From Pseudomonas fluorescens (GTDB lineage Bacteria; Pseudomonadota; Gammaproteobacteria; Pseudomonadales; Pseudomonadaceae), in the NCBI RefSeq assembly GCF_902498065.1, contig NZ_CABVIR010000005.1:1-64000 (forward strand): DNA of 64,000 nucleotides, written 5' to 3'. Below the pieces are notes generated by a model. It ran no database searches. It had not been told where the DNA came from and was given only the letters and a program-made list of their open reading frames with translations. Both the position numbers and the translations under genes were made by a program. Positions 16,847 to 25,796 of this stretch are shown piece by piece (position 1 is the first letter of the stretch; every line of letters begins with the position of its first letter).

Positions 16847-17079
16847 ATGCGGCTCCTCCTGATGAAGTAGCACTGCCAGTTTACGCCCGATTCAAGGACA
16901 TCCAAGTGTCACCATTCGTCGCTTAGGTAACCGCGACAAAGAATCGCCGCAGCCTCTGGCGCAGGGATTGCAAACGCCGGTCATAGCCGCCCGGGAACGA
17001 CGTAATTCTGACGCGGCAACTATCAAATCAATGTTACGGACGCCAGCCCTGAGCTGGGTCTTTTACCCGGAGATGTAAC

Positions 17080-17286
17080 GTGTCAACTCTCAATGAAATC
17101 GCAGCGAACCACGCGAAAATGGCGAAAAAACTGGCGGGAGAGTCGACCGAAATGTGTGAGCGACTTCCGCTGGTAGTGGGTGGTTTCGAGGTTTCGTCCG
17201 TTGACGAGCCGCCGCACATTGCGCTGCATCTCATCGCCGCCGCGCAGGACAACCCGCCTGGGCAGGCTGCGGGTTATTTGCTCTGA
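17080..17286 (+). CDS. Small hypothetical protein, GTG start
   Basis: A 68-residue open frame starting at GTG 17080 with CGGAG eight bases before it. It has an amphipathic N-terminal helix (MSTLNEIAANHAKMAKKLAG) and no motif that I know. The ribosome site and composition favour a real gene, but there is no context to support it. The 233 bases before it (16847-17079) show only a short CCAGC/GCTGG hairpin at 17043-17057. Confidence 0.35.
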   Translation: MSTLNEIAANHAKMAKKLAGESTEMCERLPLVVGGFEVSSVDEPPHIALHLIAAAQDNPPGQAAGYLL

Positions 17287-17334
17287 CTCAAAAGCCAACG
17301 CAAGGCAACCGACGTGATGCCGGGCGCAGGTTAC

Positions 17335-17360
17335 GTGGCGTTTCTCCAAGGGGACGCCAC
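17335..17360. terminator. Inverted repeat between convergent small genes
   Basis: GTGGCGT and ACGCCAC form a seven-base stem around a 12-base loop between the stops at 17286 and 17363. There is no T-run; it is a weak terminator candidate. Confidence 0.3.
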
Positions 17361-17362
17361 CA

Positions 17363-17575
17363 CTACAGACCTTCATCCTGCGCCTTGTCCGTCACGATGA
17401 CTTTCTCCAGACCCCAGTCACCCGGTACGCTCCAATCCTCTCCAAACAATTCGGCCGGGTGCATTGTACGGTCGGAGCCATTGCCGCAAGCCATTGACTT
17501 GGCCGGACAATAACGGTCGCATCCCCAGCAGATTCGCTCGGGGTGGCTGGGGTTGACGGGGAAGTGCTTGGCCAT
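17363..17575 (-). CDS. DUF3079 family protein
   Basis: A 70-residue protein with the DUF3079 signature: FPVNPSHPERICWGCDRYC, then ACGNGSDRTMHPAELFGEDW. Four cysteines (in C-x2-C-x3-C spacing plus a fourth) suggest a small metal-binding fold; function is unknown. GGAG precedes ATG 17575. It is transcribed away from the ftr operon, and the space between them holds a Fur-like box. Confidence 0.8.
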   Translation of the reverse strand: MAKHFPVNPSHPERICWGCDRYCPAKSMACGNGSDRTMHPAELFGEDWSVPGDWGLEKVIVTDKAQDEGL

Positions 17576-17694
17576 GCCGATCTCCGGTCATTGAGAGATG
17601 TGCTTCTCAAGCTACAGCCTTTGCGTAGCGCCATCCTTGATGGATATCAATTACCGATATCGAAAGCCTGCCCCCAACAAAACCCCGGTTTAAA

Positions 17695-17723
17695 TTGTTC
17701 AAAACTTGATAGTAATCATTATT
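17695..17723 (+). promoter_or_regulatory. Fur-like box over the ftrA promoter
   Basis: GATAGTAATCATTATT (17708-17723) matches the Fur consensus best in its right half (AATCATTAT intact; about 13 of 19 overall). It overlaps a -10 candidate CATTAT (17717-17722), spaced 16 bases from TTGTTC (17695-17700). Iron repression of ftrABCD is expected. Confidence 0.6.
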
Positions 17724-17781
17724 GTTCGCAGAAAACCTTCCTAGACTCGGGTTCCTACTCGTCAGTGCTCAGGAAGAAATC

Positions 17782-18306
17782 ATGCGTACCCCTCTCACAC
17801 TCGCCTTGCTCTTGTTGGTACCACTGGCCCAAGCAAAGGAATACCCGATCGGCGAACCACAGCTGTGCCCGGGGCTGGAAGTCGGGGCGGTCTATCTGCA
17901 ACCGATCGAGATGGAACCGGCGGGCATGATGCGCGCCACGGCGGATTCGGATGTGCATCTGGAGGCCGACATCCGCGCCACGGCGGATAATCGCCAGGGC
18001 TTTCAGGAAGGCAGTTTCGTGCCCTATCTCAACGTCTCTTTCAACCTGAAAAAGCATGGCAGCGACCCGCAACTCAAAGGCGATTTCCACGCCATGGTCG
18101 CCAACGACGGTCCGCACTACGGCGACAATGTGAAGCTGATGGGGCCGGGCAAATATCAACTTACCTTCACCATCCTGCCACCCGGTGGTCATGGCTCCCT
18201 CGGTCGCCACACCGACAAGGAAACCGGCGTGGCGCCCTGGTTCGAACGCTGCGAACTTCATTACGAATTCATCTACGCCGGCATCGGCAAAAAAGGTGGC
18301 TATTGA
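17782..18306 (+). CDS. ftrA: FtrA, periplasmic P19-type iron protein
   Basis: P19/Tp34-family proteins bind ferrous iron with copper in the periplasm and feed an Ftr1 permease. The 174-residue product has a signal peptide ending near residue 18 (AQA-KEY), then the family blocks EPQLCPGLEVGAVYLQPIEM, DVHLEADIRATADNRQGF, FVPYLNVSF and GPHYGDNVKLMGPGKYQLTF with conserved His and Met. ATG 17782 follows GGAAG; an upstream in-frame start would spoil the signal peptide. First gene of ftrABCD, the ferrous uptake system described in Bordetella and Brucella. Confidence 0.9.
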   Translation: MRTPLTLALLLLVPLAQAKEYPIGEPQLCPGLEVGAVYLQPIEMEPAGMMRATADSDVHLEADIRATADNRQGFQEGSFVPYLNVSFNLKKHGSDPQLKGDFHAMVANDGPHYGDNVKLMGPGKYQLTFTILPPGGHGSLGRHTDKETGVAPWFERCELHYEFIYAGIGKKGGY

Positions 18307-18639
18307 ATGAAGCGCCTGCCTGTTGCCTGGCTGATGACGGCCGCAGCAGTTGCGCCGTTGACCGTTCATGCCGAGCTACCGAGCTATGAACTGATCCTGC
18401 GCGATGGCCACTTCACGCCGGCCTTGCTGGAAGTCCCGGCCGGACAGCGATTCAAGATCGTCCTGAAAAACAGCGGTCAGGGGCCGGCCGAATTCGAGAG
18501 CACACCGTTGCGGGTCGAAAAAGTCATGTCGCCGGGTGTGACCACCTTTGTCGTCATTCATCCGCTCAGGCCCGGCCACTACCCGTTTTTCGACGAGTTC
18601 AATCCGCAACTGCCCGAGGGCGGCATCCTCGCGAAATAA
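18307..18639 (+). CDS. ftrB: FtrB, periplasmic cupredoxin-like protein
   Basis: A 110-residue protein: signal peptide to about residue 22 (TVHA), then a small cupredoxin-like fold (LILRDGHFTPALLEVPAGQR, FKIVLKNSGQGPAEFES, GHYPFFDEFNP). It is thought to oxidise ferrous iron for the permease in Ftr systems. The ATG follows the ftrA stop directly, so translation is probably coupled. Confidence 0.85.
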   Translation: MKRLPVAWLMTAAAVAPLTVHAELPSYELILRDGHFTPALLEVPAGQRFKIVLKNSGQGPAEFESTPLRVEKVMSPGVTTFVVIHPLRPGHYPFFDEFNPQLPEGGILAK

Positions 18640-18661
18640 CCTGTCAGCGCACGGAGATTTC

Positions 18662-19516
18662 ATGAATCAATCAATGTTCATCGTCTGGCGCGAAAGCGTC
18701 GAGGCGTTGCTGGTGATCGGCATACTCCAGGCCTGGGCCAGTCAGCAGGGCCAGGGCCATCGGCTGGTCAAATTCCTGTGGGTCGGCGTGGTACTGGGGT
18801 TGCTGCTCTCGGGTTTGCTGGCGGTACTGATTCTGTTCGCCGGCGAGGCCATGAGCGGGTCAGCCAGTGAATGGTTCCAGGCCGCGCTCGCGTTGATTGC
18901 CAGCCTGTTGATCGTGCAGATGGTGGGCTGGATGCACCGTCACGGGCGCACCCTCAAACAGGATATGCAGCGCCACGCCGACAGCCACCTGGCCCGGCAG
19001 GGCGGCATGGGGTTGTTGCTGCTGACAATGCTCGCGGTCAGTCGCGAAGGCAGCGAAACCGTGGTGTTTCTCTACGGCGCCGGCGCTCGATTGCGAGGCC
19101 CGCAGCTCGGTTTGTTTGCCATCGGCGGCGCTATGGGGCTGATGCTGTCGGCGTTGACCATAACCCTGTTGTACAGCAGTCGCCGGTTCATTTCCTGGCA
19201 ACGGTTCTTTGCCATCAGTGAAGTGATCTTGCTCATGCTCGGCGCTGCATTGCTGGTCAGTGGCACCGAGCGAATCGGCGGCCAACTGCTCGCCCTCGAT
19301 GTGCCGGAGCAGGTTTACAGCATCATTGGCGACGCGTTCTGGGACAGCAGCGCCTTACTGAGCGACAGCCATGGATGGGGTGGTGTTCTGGCCGGTTTTG
19401 CCGGTTATCGGGCAACCCCCAGTGGCCTGACTTTGCTGGTGTGGATCGGTTACTGGCTGGTCGTCGGCGGATGGCTACGGCAACGGACCGTGGAAAAAGT
19501 CCCATGCCTGAACTGA
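18662..19516 (+). CDS. ftrC: FtrC, Ftr1-family iron permease
   Basis: The inner-membrane iron channel of the system, 284 residues with about seven membrane segments. Both signature R-E-x-x-E motifs are present: RESVE at 10-14 in the first helix and REGSE at 128-132. ATG 18662 has GGAG about six bases upstream; a longer frame from 18548 overlaps ftrB and has no ribosome site. The stop overlaps the ftrD start. Confidence 0.92.
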   Translation: MNQSMFIVWRESVEALLVIGILQAWASQQGQGHRLVKFLWVGVVLGLLLSGLLAVLILFAGEAMSGSASEWFQAALALIASLLIVQMVGWMHRHGRTLKQDMQRHADSHLARQGGMGLLLLTMLAVSREGSETVVFLYGAGARLRGPQLGLFAIGGAMGLMLSALTITLLYSSRRFISWQRFFAISEVILLMLGAALLVSGTERIGGQLLALDVPEQVYSIIGDAFWDSSALLSDSHGWGGVLAGFAGYRATPSGLTLLVWIGYWLVVGGWLRQRTVEKVPCLN

Positions 19517-20883
19517 GTGGGCGCAATCGATGGCTCCAGCGCCTGGGCGACGGAATGCGCCGCCACGCGCCGATCATTCGCGCCGTGCAATGGCTGGTGG
19601 TGTTGTTTTACGCGTTGCTGCTGGTGATCCCGCCACTGCTGCCGCTGCCGGACAGCCAGGCACGGATGCTCGACAACCTGACTTTGCTCGCGCAGTTTCT
19701 GTTCTGGGGGATCTGGTGGCCGTTCGTGCTGCTGTCGATCGTGATGTTCGGCCGACTCTGGTGTGGCGTGCTGTGTCCGGAAGGCTCGCTCAGCGAATGG
19801 GCCAGCCAATACGGTAAAGGCATGGGCGTGCCGCGCTGGTTGCGCTGGGGTGGCTGGCCAACCCTGGCGTTCTGCCTGACGACCCTTTATGGCCAGTTGA
19901 TCAGCGTCTATGACTACGCTCAGGCGGCGTTGCTGATTCTGGGTGGGTCGACCGTCGCAGCGGTGGTGGTCGGGTTGTTGTTCGCCCGAGGCAAGCGGGT
20001 CTGGTGCCGTTACCTGTGCCCGGTCAGCGGCGTGTTTGCGCTGCTCGCCCGCCTGGCGCCGGTGCATTTCCAGGTCGATGAACAGCGCTGGATAGAAAAC
20101 GCTGCGCCACGCCTGCCGCCACCTAACTGCGCACCGTTGCTCGATATCCGCCGCCTGCAAGGCGCCAGTGATTGCCATGCCTGTGGGCGCTGTAGCGGGC
20201 AACGCGGTGCCGTCCAACTGATCGCCCGTTCGGGCAATCAAGAGATTCTTCACGCGACTGCGCAGACACTGTCCCCCTGGGACGCTCGCTTGCTGCTGTT
20301 CGGTGTGATCGGCCTGGCAATGGGCGCGTTTCAGTGGACGGTCAGCCCTTGGTTCGTCGCCCTCAAACAAACGCTCGCCCAATGGCTGGTCGAACACGAC
20401 CAACTCTGGGCCCTGCAAGACAACGCCCCCTGGTGGCTGCTCACCCATTACCCGCAGCTCAACGACAGCTTCAGTTGGCTCGACGGGTTCAGCATCGTCA
20501 CTTACCTGAGTTTGAGTTCGGTGCTGCTCGGCACCGTGTTAATGGTTCTCTTGCGCCTGACGGCTCGACTGGCGGGTGACCGTGCACTGTACTGGCCCAT
20601 GGCGCTCACACTCACGCCCCTGGGTGGTGCCGGACTGTTTCTCGGATTGTCGGCCACCACCGTGAAATTACTGCGCTATGAAGGTTTGCTGCTGGAATGG
20701 GTGCAACCGGTCAGGGCCTGTCTGCTGGTGGCCGCGATGGGCTGGAGTTTGCTGTTGGGATGGAAGCGACTGAGCCGCGAAAACCGCTCTCTGGCGCGGC
20801 GCGTGTCCGGCAGCGCCTGTCTGCTGCTGGCCAACGGTTTAATCGGGTTTGGCTGGTGGTTGCAGTTCTGGGGCTGGTCCTGA
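19504..20883 (+). CDS. ftrD: FtrD, polyferredoxin-type membrane protein
   Basis: A 459-residue inner-membrane protein of the NapH/RdxA-like class with several membrane helices and iron-sulfur motifs: WCGVLCPEGSLSEW, WCRYLCPVSGVFALL and CHACGRCSG. In Ftr systems it is thought to recycle electrons from FtrB into the cell. The start at 19504 lies inside the end of ftrC (overlap of 13 bases). The last about 170 residues are further membrane helices. It converges on the chemoreceptor gene with 33 bases between. Confidence 0.85.
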   Translation: MPELSGRNRWLQRLGDGMRRHAPIIRAVQWLVVLFYALLLVIPPLLPLPDSQARMLDNLTLLAQFLFWGIWWPFVLLSIVMFGRLWCGVLCPEGSLSEWASQYGKGMGVPRWLRWGGWPTLAFCLTTLYGQLISVYDYAQAALLILGGSTVAAVVVGLLFARGKRVWCRYLCPVSGVFALLARLAPVHFQVDEQRWIENAAPRLPPPNCAPLLDIRRLQGASDCHACGRCSGQRGAVQLIARSGNQEILHATAQTLSPWDARLLLFGVIGLAMGAFQWTVSPWFVALKQTLAQWLVEHDQLWALQDNAPWWLLTHYPQLNDSFSWLDGFSIVTYLSLSSVLLGTVLMVLLRLTARLAGDRALYWPMALTLTPLGGAGLFLGLSATTVKLLRYEGLLLEWVQPVRACLLVAAMGWSLLLGWKRLSRENRSLARRVSGSACLLLANGLIGFGWWLQFWGWS

Positions 20884-20916
20884 GCGCCCACATCCACAAC
20901 CACCCGCCTCGATGGC

Positions 20917-22536
20917 CTAGACCTTGAACCGCGCCACTGTCTGGTGCAGCGCGCCCGCCATCTGTGCCAACTCATGGCCGGCGGTGTCGGTATGGCGGGC
21001 GCCCAGCAAGACTTGCTCGGACAAATTGCGAATACCCACCAGATTACGATCCACCTCGCGCGCCACCAACGCCTGTTCCTCCGTGGCACTGGCAATCATC
21101 AGGTTGCGTTCATTGATCTGCGAGATGGACCGGGTGATCTGATCCAGGGCCTCACCCGAGCGCTGCGCCACTTCCAGTGTGGCCCGCACCAGATGACTGC
21201 TGCTTTGCATGGCCGTCACGGCATGGCCGGTATCCAGGCGAATGTTGCCGATCATCTGCTCGATTTCCTGGGTGGACACTTGCGTGCGATGCGCCAACGC
21301 ACGCACTTCATCGGCGACTACGGCAAAGCCGCGCCCGGCATCCCCGGCCCTCGCGGCTTCAATGGCCGCGTTGAGGGCCAGCAGGTTGGTCTGCTCGGCA
21401 ATGCTGCGAATCACGTCCAGGACTTTGCTGATGTCCTGCACGCGGCCTGCCAGTTGTTCGATGCGTTGCGAAGTGTCGGTGACGCCATCGGCCAGTTCGC
21501 CGATCGCAACCACCGTTTCCTGAACCTGTTCACGGCCGCGCTGCGCGGTTTGCTCGGACTGTTTGGAGGCCTCTGAAGTGCTGACGGCGTTGCGCGCCAC
21601 TTCATCCACCGCAGCCGTCATCTGATTCACCGCGGCCGCCGCCTGCTCGATCTCCAACCCTTGCAATTGCAGGTTGCTGGCGGTCTGGCTGCTGACGGCA
21701 CTCAGTTCTTCGGAGGAACTGGCGACCCGGTCAACCGAAGAGGCGATGTGCTTGACCATGGCATTCAGGCTTTGCTGCATCTGATGCATGTTCATCATCA
21801 CACTGCCATCGACACTTGCACTCACCGGCACCTGAATCGTCAGGTCGCCCTCGGCGATTTGACTCAAGTACCGTGCGGCATCATCCGGCTCGCCACCCAA
21901 CGGCCGTGTCACGCTGCGCGTGACGACGATCGCAGCGCCAGTCACCAGCACCAGGCAGAACAGGAACAACCCGAGCATGTTGCGCCGAGCGTCGCTGTAC
22001 AGTGCCTGCGCGGACTGCTCACGGTCGACGAAAATTTTTCCTTGCAGCGCCATCAACTCATCCAGGCTGCGATACACCTCGGCTTCGGCCGGTATGACTT
22101 TCTGTTTCAACTGGGCCATGGCGTCGCCGGAAGCCCCTTGGCGGATCAAGACCTGCACCTGGGTGAACGCGGCGACGTAGGCTTCGCGATTCTTTTTCAG
22201 GGCCTGGTAAGCGGCTTTGCCCTCTGGCAAATAGAACAACGGCTCAAGGGTTTCGAGCGCCTGGGTGATGCGTTTTTTGGTGGTGTCGATCGACTGTTGC
22301 GCTTGCTGGTTGTCTTTCTCGATCAACAAATCCCGGGTGTTTCGGGCGTTATCGCGCACGCCAGTGGCAATGACCATGATCGGTTCGATCTTCGGCCAGT
22401 CCTGTTTGACGATAACCACCGCCTGTTCCTTGAGCGTTGCCAGATCGTGCAACGCATAAAACGCCATGCCCATCAGCGCCAGTGGCGCGATTGCAAAGCC
22501 GATGACGATCCGTTGTGCCGTGGTTAATTTAGCCAT
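20917..22536 (-). CDS. Methyl-accepting chemotaxis protein
   Basis: A 539-residue transducer: membrane helix 1 (about 8-30), a four-helix-bundle periplasmic sensor (about 31-190), membrane helix 2 (about 190-212), a HAMP domain ([24 protein letters not shown]) and the signalling domain with the hairpin core [20 protein letters not shown]. The signal is unknown. ATG 22536 has GGGGAGC before it; the open frame upstream to 22935 lacks a ribosome site. It is 92 bases behind nrdG on the same strand and may be read with the anaerobic reductase genes, suggesting aerotaxis-like or anaerobic use (inference). Confidence 0.92.
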   Translation of the reverse strand: MAKLTTAQRIVIGFAIAPLALMGMAFYALHDLATLKEQAVVIVKQDWPKIEPIMVIATGVRDNARNTRDLLIEKDNQQAQQSIDTTKKRITQALETLEPLFYLPEGKAAYQALKKNREAYVAAFTQVQVLIRQGASGDAMAQLKQKVIPAEAEVYRSLDELMALQGKIFVDREQSAQALYSDARRNMLGLFLFCLVLVTGAAIVVTRSVTRPLGGEPDDAARYLSQIAEGDLTIQVPVSASVDGSVMMNMHQMQQSLNAMVKHIASSVDRVASSSEELSAVSSQTASNLQLQGLEIEQAAAAVNQMTAAVDEVARNAVSTSEASKQSEQTAQRGREQVQETVVAIGELADGVTDTSQRIEQLAGRVQDISKVLDVIRSIAEQTNLLALNAAIEAARAGDAGRGFAVVADEVRALAHRTQVSTQEIEQMIGNIRLDTGHAVTAMQSSSHLVRATLEVAQRSGEALDQITRSISQINERNLMIASATEEQALVAREVDRNLVGIRNLSEQVLLGARHTDTAGHELAQMAGALHQTVARFKV

Positions 22537-22628
22537 ATCAAATGCTCCCCGTTTGATACCTGCCTGATTGGCAGCGCATTTGAAATTCATGGTGGATGTC
22601 ACTGTTGAACGTTGATTCGCAGGTTCGG

Positions 22629-23324
22629 TTAGCCCCGTAACACGAACGCTGGAAACAACTCGCGCATCGCCGCCCAAAGATCGGGTAGCAAGGCGTGTGC
22701 CGAAACACTCGGCAGCAGCGGATCGAACATCCGCTCGGTGCGCACCAGTTGCACGGCGAAGCGCTTGACGCCCAGCGCGCTCAATCGCTGCGCCAGGCTC
22801 AACAGACGTGCCGGTTCGAAAAGATGCCAATGCACGGTGGTGCGGCATTCGTAGTCGACATCGCTGGCCAGCAGATACTCGAGGCTGCGCCAGTTGGCCG
22901 TTCCGCTGCCCTCGACGCGGGTGATGGCCTGGCAATCCTCGGGCAACGCCTTGACGTCGAAGCCCACCCAGTCAGCTCCGGCCAGTGCCTTGGCGAACGC
23001 GGCAGGTTTGATGCCGGCGCTGTGCAAACCGATGCGAAATCCCATGGCCCGCACTTCCTCCATGGCACCGGGTAACGCGTCCTGCAAGGTCGGCTCACCG
23101 CCGCTGAACACCACGGCATCGAGCAGGTCCTGCCGACGTTGCAGAAACGCCATAACCCGCCGCCAATCCACTTCCTCGGTGCCACGAGGCGGGATCAGCT
23201 GCGGGTTATGGCAGTAGCGACAACGCCAGGCGCAACCCTGGCAAAACAGTACGCAGGCGAGCTGTCCCGGATAGTCGATAGTGGTCAGGGGCACCATGCC
23301 CCCGACCCGCAGCATTCGACTCAT
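22629..23324 (-). CDS. nrdG: Anaerobic ribonucleotide reductase activase NrdG
   Basis: A radical-SAM enzyme that puts the glycyl radical on class III ribonucleotide reductase. The 231-residue protein has the cluster motif C-x3-C-x2-C at C31, C35 and C38 (CAWRCRYC), followed by a [11 protein letters not shown] segment. Its ATG overlaps the stop of the small glycyl-radical gene (ATGA at 23324-23321), placing activator and radical carrier in tight coupling. Confidence 0.93.
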   Translation of the reverse strand: MSRMLRVGGMVPLTTIDYPGQLACVLFCQGCAWRCRYCHNPQLIPPRGTEEVDWRRVMAFLQRRQDLLDAVVFSGGEPTLQDALPGAMEEVRAMGFRIGLHSAGIKPAAFAKALAGADWVGFDVKALPEDCQAITRVEGSGTANWRSLEYLLASDVDYECRTTVHWHLFEPARLLSLAQRLSALGVKRFAVQLVRTERMFDPLLPSVSAHALLPDLWAAMRELFPAFVLRG

Positions 23325-23488
23325 TGGCGCCCGGCCACTGCCGCGCCTTCGGTGAAGTGGACCCGCTCGCGGTGCTCTGACTGTTTGCCCGGATTGAACG
23401 CCGACACCGGACGGTGATAACCCATCACCCGGGTCCAGACTTCGCAGCGTTGACGTTGAGCCTGGGGCAGTGTTTGCGATGCATTCAT
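23321..23488 (-). CDS. Separate glycyl-radical segment of class III ribonucleotide reductase
   Basis: A 55-residue protein. Residues 18-46 (WTRVMGYHRPVSAFNPGKQ, then ERVHF) line up with the C-terminal end of NrdD proteins such as E. coli's, around its RVCGYLG radical site, so G23 is the expected radical glycine. The large NrdD upstream ends at its zinc site and lacks this part. The gene has its own AAGGAG eight bases before ATG 23488 and is in a different frame from nrdD, 32 bases away. Its stop overlaps nrdG. I read it as an encoded separate subunit; a frameshifted nrdD is less likely given the start signals. Confidence 0.8.
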   Translation of the reverse strand: MNASQTLPQAQRQRCEVWTRVMGYHRPVSAFNPGKQSEHRERVHFTEGAAVAGRQ

Positions 23489-23520
23489 GGTGAAGCTCCT
23501 TGCGGTTGAGTGGATCGAAA

Positions 23521-25536
23521 TCAGTGAACGGTGCCGGCATGCTGTTCTTTGAGCATCAGGACCTCGTCGCATTTGGGACAGAACTCATGTTCGCCATCGA
23601 GGTAGCCGTGCACCGGGCAGATGGAGAACGTCGGGGTCACCGTCAGGTACGGCAGGCGGAAACGCCCGAGGGCTTTACGCACCAGTTGCTTGCAGGCCTG
23701 GGTCGAAGAAATTCGCTCGGCCATGTACAGGTGCAAGACCGTGCCGCCGGTGTATTTGCATTGCAATTCGTCTTGAAGCTCCAGAGCCTCGAAGGGGTCT
23801 TCGGTGTAGCCCACGGGCAATTGCGAGGAGTTGGTGTAGTACGGCGCCTGCGCGGTGCCGGCCTGAAGAATGTCGGGATAGCGCTTGAGGTCTTCCTTGG
23901 CGAAGCGGTAGGTGGTGCCCTCGGCCGGCGTCGCTTCCAGGTTGTAAAGATGGCCGGTTTGTTCCTGGAAACGCACGAGCGTGGCGCGCACATGATCAAG
24001 CATCTTCAGGGCAAACTGCCGGCCATGTTCGGTGTGCATGCCCTCCTCGTCGCCGCTGAAATTGCGCAGCATTTCGTGCAGGCCATTGAGGCCGATGGTC
24101 GAGAAATGATTGCGCAAGGTCCCCAGGTAACGCTTGGTGTAAGGGTACAAACCGGCGTCCATGTGATGCTGAATCACCTTGCGTTTGACCTCCAGGCTCT
24201 CCATCGCCAGCTCCATCAGCGTGTCCAGACGCTTGAGCAAACCGCTGGTATCGCCCTTGAATACGTAGCCCAGGCGCGCGCAGTTAATGGTCACCACGCC
24301 GAGCGATCCGGTCTGTTCCGCCGAGCCGAACAAGCCGCCGCCGCGTTTGAGCAACTCGCGTACGTCCAGTTGCAAGCGGCAACACATCGAGCGCACCTGA
24401 TTGGGCTGCATGTCCGAATTGAGGAAGTTCTGGAAATACGGCAGGCCGTAACGCGCCGTCATCTCGAACAGGCGGTCAGCGTTTTCACTGTCCCACGGAA
24501 AATCATGGGTGATGTTGTAGGTCGGGATCGGAAAGGTGAACACCCGCCCTTTCGCATCGCCGGCCTGCATCACCTCGATGTAGGCGCGGTTGAGCAGGTC
24601 CATTTCGACCTGCAGGTCGCCATAGGCAAACGGCATTTCCTCACCGCCGATGATGGGGATCTGCTCGCACAGGTCCTGCGGGCAAACCCAGTCGAAGGTC
24701 AGGTTGGTAAAGGGCGTTTGCGTGCCCCAGCGTGACGGTACGTTGAGGTTGTAGATGAACTCCTGGATCGCCTGGCGTACCTGCTCAAAACCAAGCTGGT
24801 CCTTGCGCACATAGGGCGCCAGGTAGGTGTCGAACGAACTGAACGCCTGGGCACCGGCCCATTCGTTTTGCAGGGTGCCAAGGAAATTCACCATCTGCCC
24901 CAGGGCACTGCTCAAGTGCTTCGGCGGACCGGCTTCGACCCGTCCCGGCACACCGTTGAGCCCTTCGTGCAAGAGCGTGCGCAGTGACCAGCCAGCGCAA
25001 TAACCGGCGAGCATGTCCAGGTCATGCACATGCAAATCCGCCTCGCGGTGGGCCTGGCCGATGGCTTCGCTGTAGACCTCGTCCAGCCAGTAGTTGGCGG
25101 TGACCTTGCCCGACACATTCAACACCAGCCCGCCCAGGGAGTAGCCCTGATTGGCGTTGGCCTGGACTCGCCAGTCTTCACGGTCGAGGTATTCGTTCAT
25201 GGAAGTGGCGACCTCGACCATCGTCCGGCGGTCGCGGCGCAAGCGCCCGTGCTGTTCGCGGTAGACGATGTAGGCGCGCATGGCGAAGAAAAAACCGGCG
25301 TCCATCAACACCCGTTCGACACGGTCCTGGATCTGCTCGACATGCAGTCTTGGCAGCCCTTCCAGACGGGCGAGCACCGTCTCGAGCAAGCCTTCGACTT
25401 CGACATCGGTGTACTCCCCGGTTGCCCTGCCGGCAGCGATCAACGCCTGACGGATCTTGTCGGCGTCGAAGGCAACCAGATCACCATTGCGTTTGTGCAA
25501 ACGGTTACTTCCTACTGAGATCAGCGTGCTCTGCAT
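23521..25536 (-). CDS. nrdD: Anaerobic ribonucleoside-triphosphate reductase NrdD, main subunit
   Basis: Class III reductase makes deoxyribonucleotides without oxygen. The 671-residue product has an N-terminal ATP-cone (about 5-95), the barrel with the sequence MCCRLQLDVRELLKRGGGLFGS, and near the C terminus the zinc site CPVHGYLDGEHEFCPKC, after which it stops. The glycyl-radical end is on the next small gene. ATG 25536 has GGAGG close before it and is preferred to GTG 25551. An Anr/Dnr box stands 87-100 bases upstream. Confidence 0.93.
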   Translation of the reverse strand: MQSTLISVGSNRLHKRNGDLVAFDADKIRQALIAAGRATGEYTDVEVEGLLETVLARLEGLPRLHVEQIQDRVERVLMDAGFFFAMRAYIVYREQHGRLRRDRRTMVEVATSMNEYLDREDWRVQANANQGYSLGGLVLNVSGKVTANYWLDEVYSEAIGQAHREADLHVHDLDMLAGYCAGWSLRTLLHEGLNGVPGRVEAGPPKHLSSALGQMVNFLGTLQNEWAGAQAFSSFDTYLAPYVRKDQLGFEQVRQAIQEFIYNLNVPSRWGTQTPFTNLTFDWVCPQDLCEQIPIIGGEEMPFAYGDLQVEMDLLNRAYIEVMQAGDAKGRVFTFPIPTYNITHDFPWDSENADRLFEMTARYGLPYFQNFLNSDMQPNQVRSMCCRLQLDVRELLKRGGGLFGSAEQTGSLGVVTINCARLGYVFKGDTSGLLKRLDTLMELAMESLEVKRKVIQHHMDAGLYPYTKRYLGTLRNHFSTIGLNGLHEMLRNFSGDEEGMHTEHGRQFALKMLDHVRATLVRFQEQTGHLYNLEATPAEGTTYRFAKEDLKRYPDILQAGTAQAPYYTNSSQLPVGYTEDPFEALELQDELQCKYTGGTVLHLYMAERISSTQACKQLVRKALGRFRLPYLTVTPTFSICPVHGYLDGEHEFCPKCDEVLMLKEQHAGTVH

Positions 25537-25594
25537 TCGGCCTCCAGACACTACATATAGATTTTTATTAATCTAAAAACACAATATGCAGTGT

Positions 25595-25636
25595 AGGTTA
25601 CGGACAAAGCGGGAATCTGCAATTGATCAACATCAA
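25595..25636 (-). promoter_or_regulatory. Anr/Dnr box and -10 of the nrdD operon
   Basis: TTGATCAACATCAA (25623-25636) is a perfect TTGAT-N4-ATCAA site. On the minus strand a -10-like TAACCT (25600-25595) starts 29.5 bases from its centre, the class II spacing (-41.5). Expression in the absence of oxygen is expected. Confidence 0.8.
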
Positions 25637-25674
25637 GATCTGCCGGTGAAAAAAATACGTCGGCCAGCGAGGAT

Positions 25675-25774
25675 CCAGTGTGGGAGCGAGCCTGCTCGCG
25701 ATAGCGTCAGACCCGTCGACTTCAATGTTGATTGGGCTGCAGTCATCACGAGTAAGCTCGCTCCCACATTGGAT
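25675..25774. repeat. Inverted REP pair (REPIN) between moaA and nrdD
   Basis: CCAGTGTGGGAGCGAGC (25675-25691) and GCTCGCTCCCACATTGG (25756-25772) are inverted REP units about 65 bases apart. The element lies at the end of the nar operon and can form a large hairpin that may limit read-through into nrdD. Confidence 0.8.
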
Positions 25775-25796
25775 TTGCCGTGCATTACAGATCGGT

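Noticed and set aside
23321-23488. Sequencing error or frameshift that split nrdD
   Set aside because: The small gene has its own ATG and strong AAGGAG, the large subunit ends cleanly after the zinc site, and the stop is coupled to nrdG; an encoded split fits better, though the raw reads would settle it.
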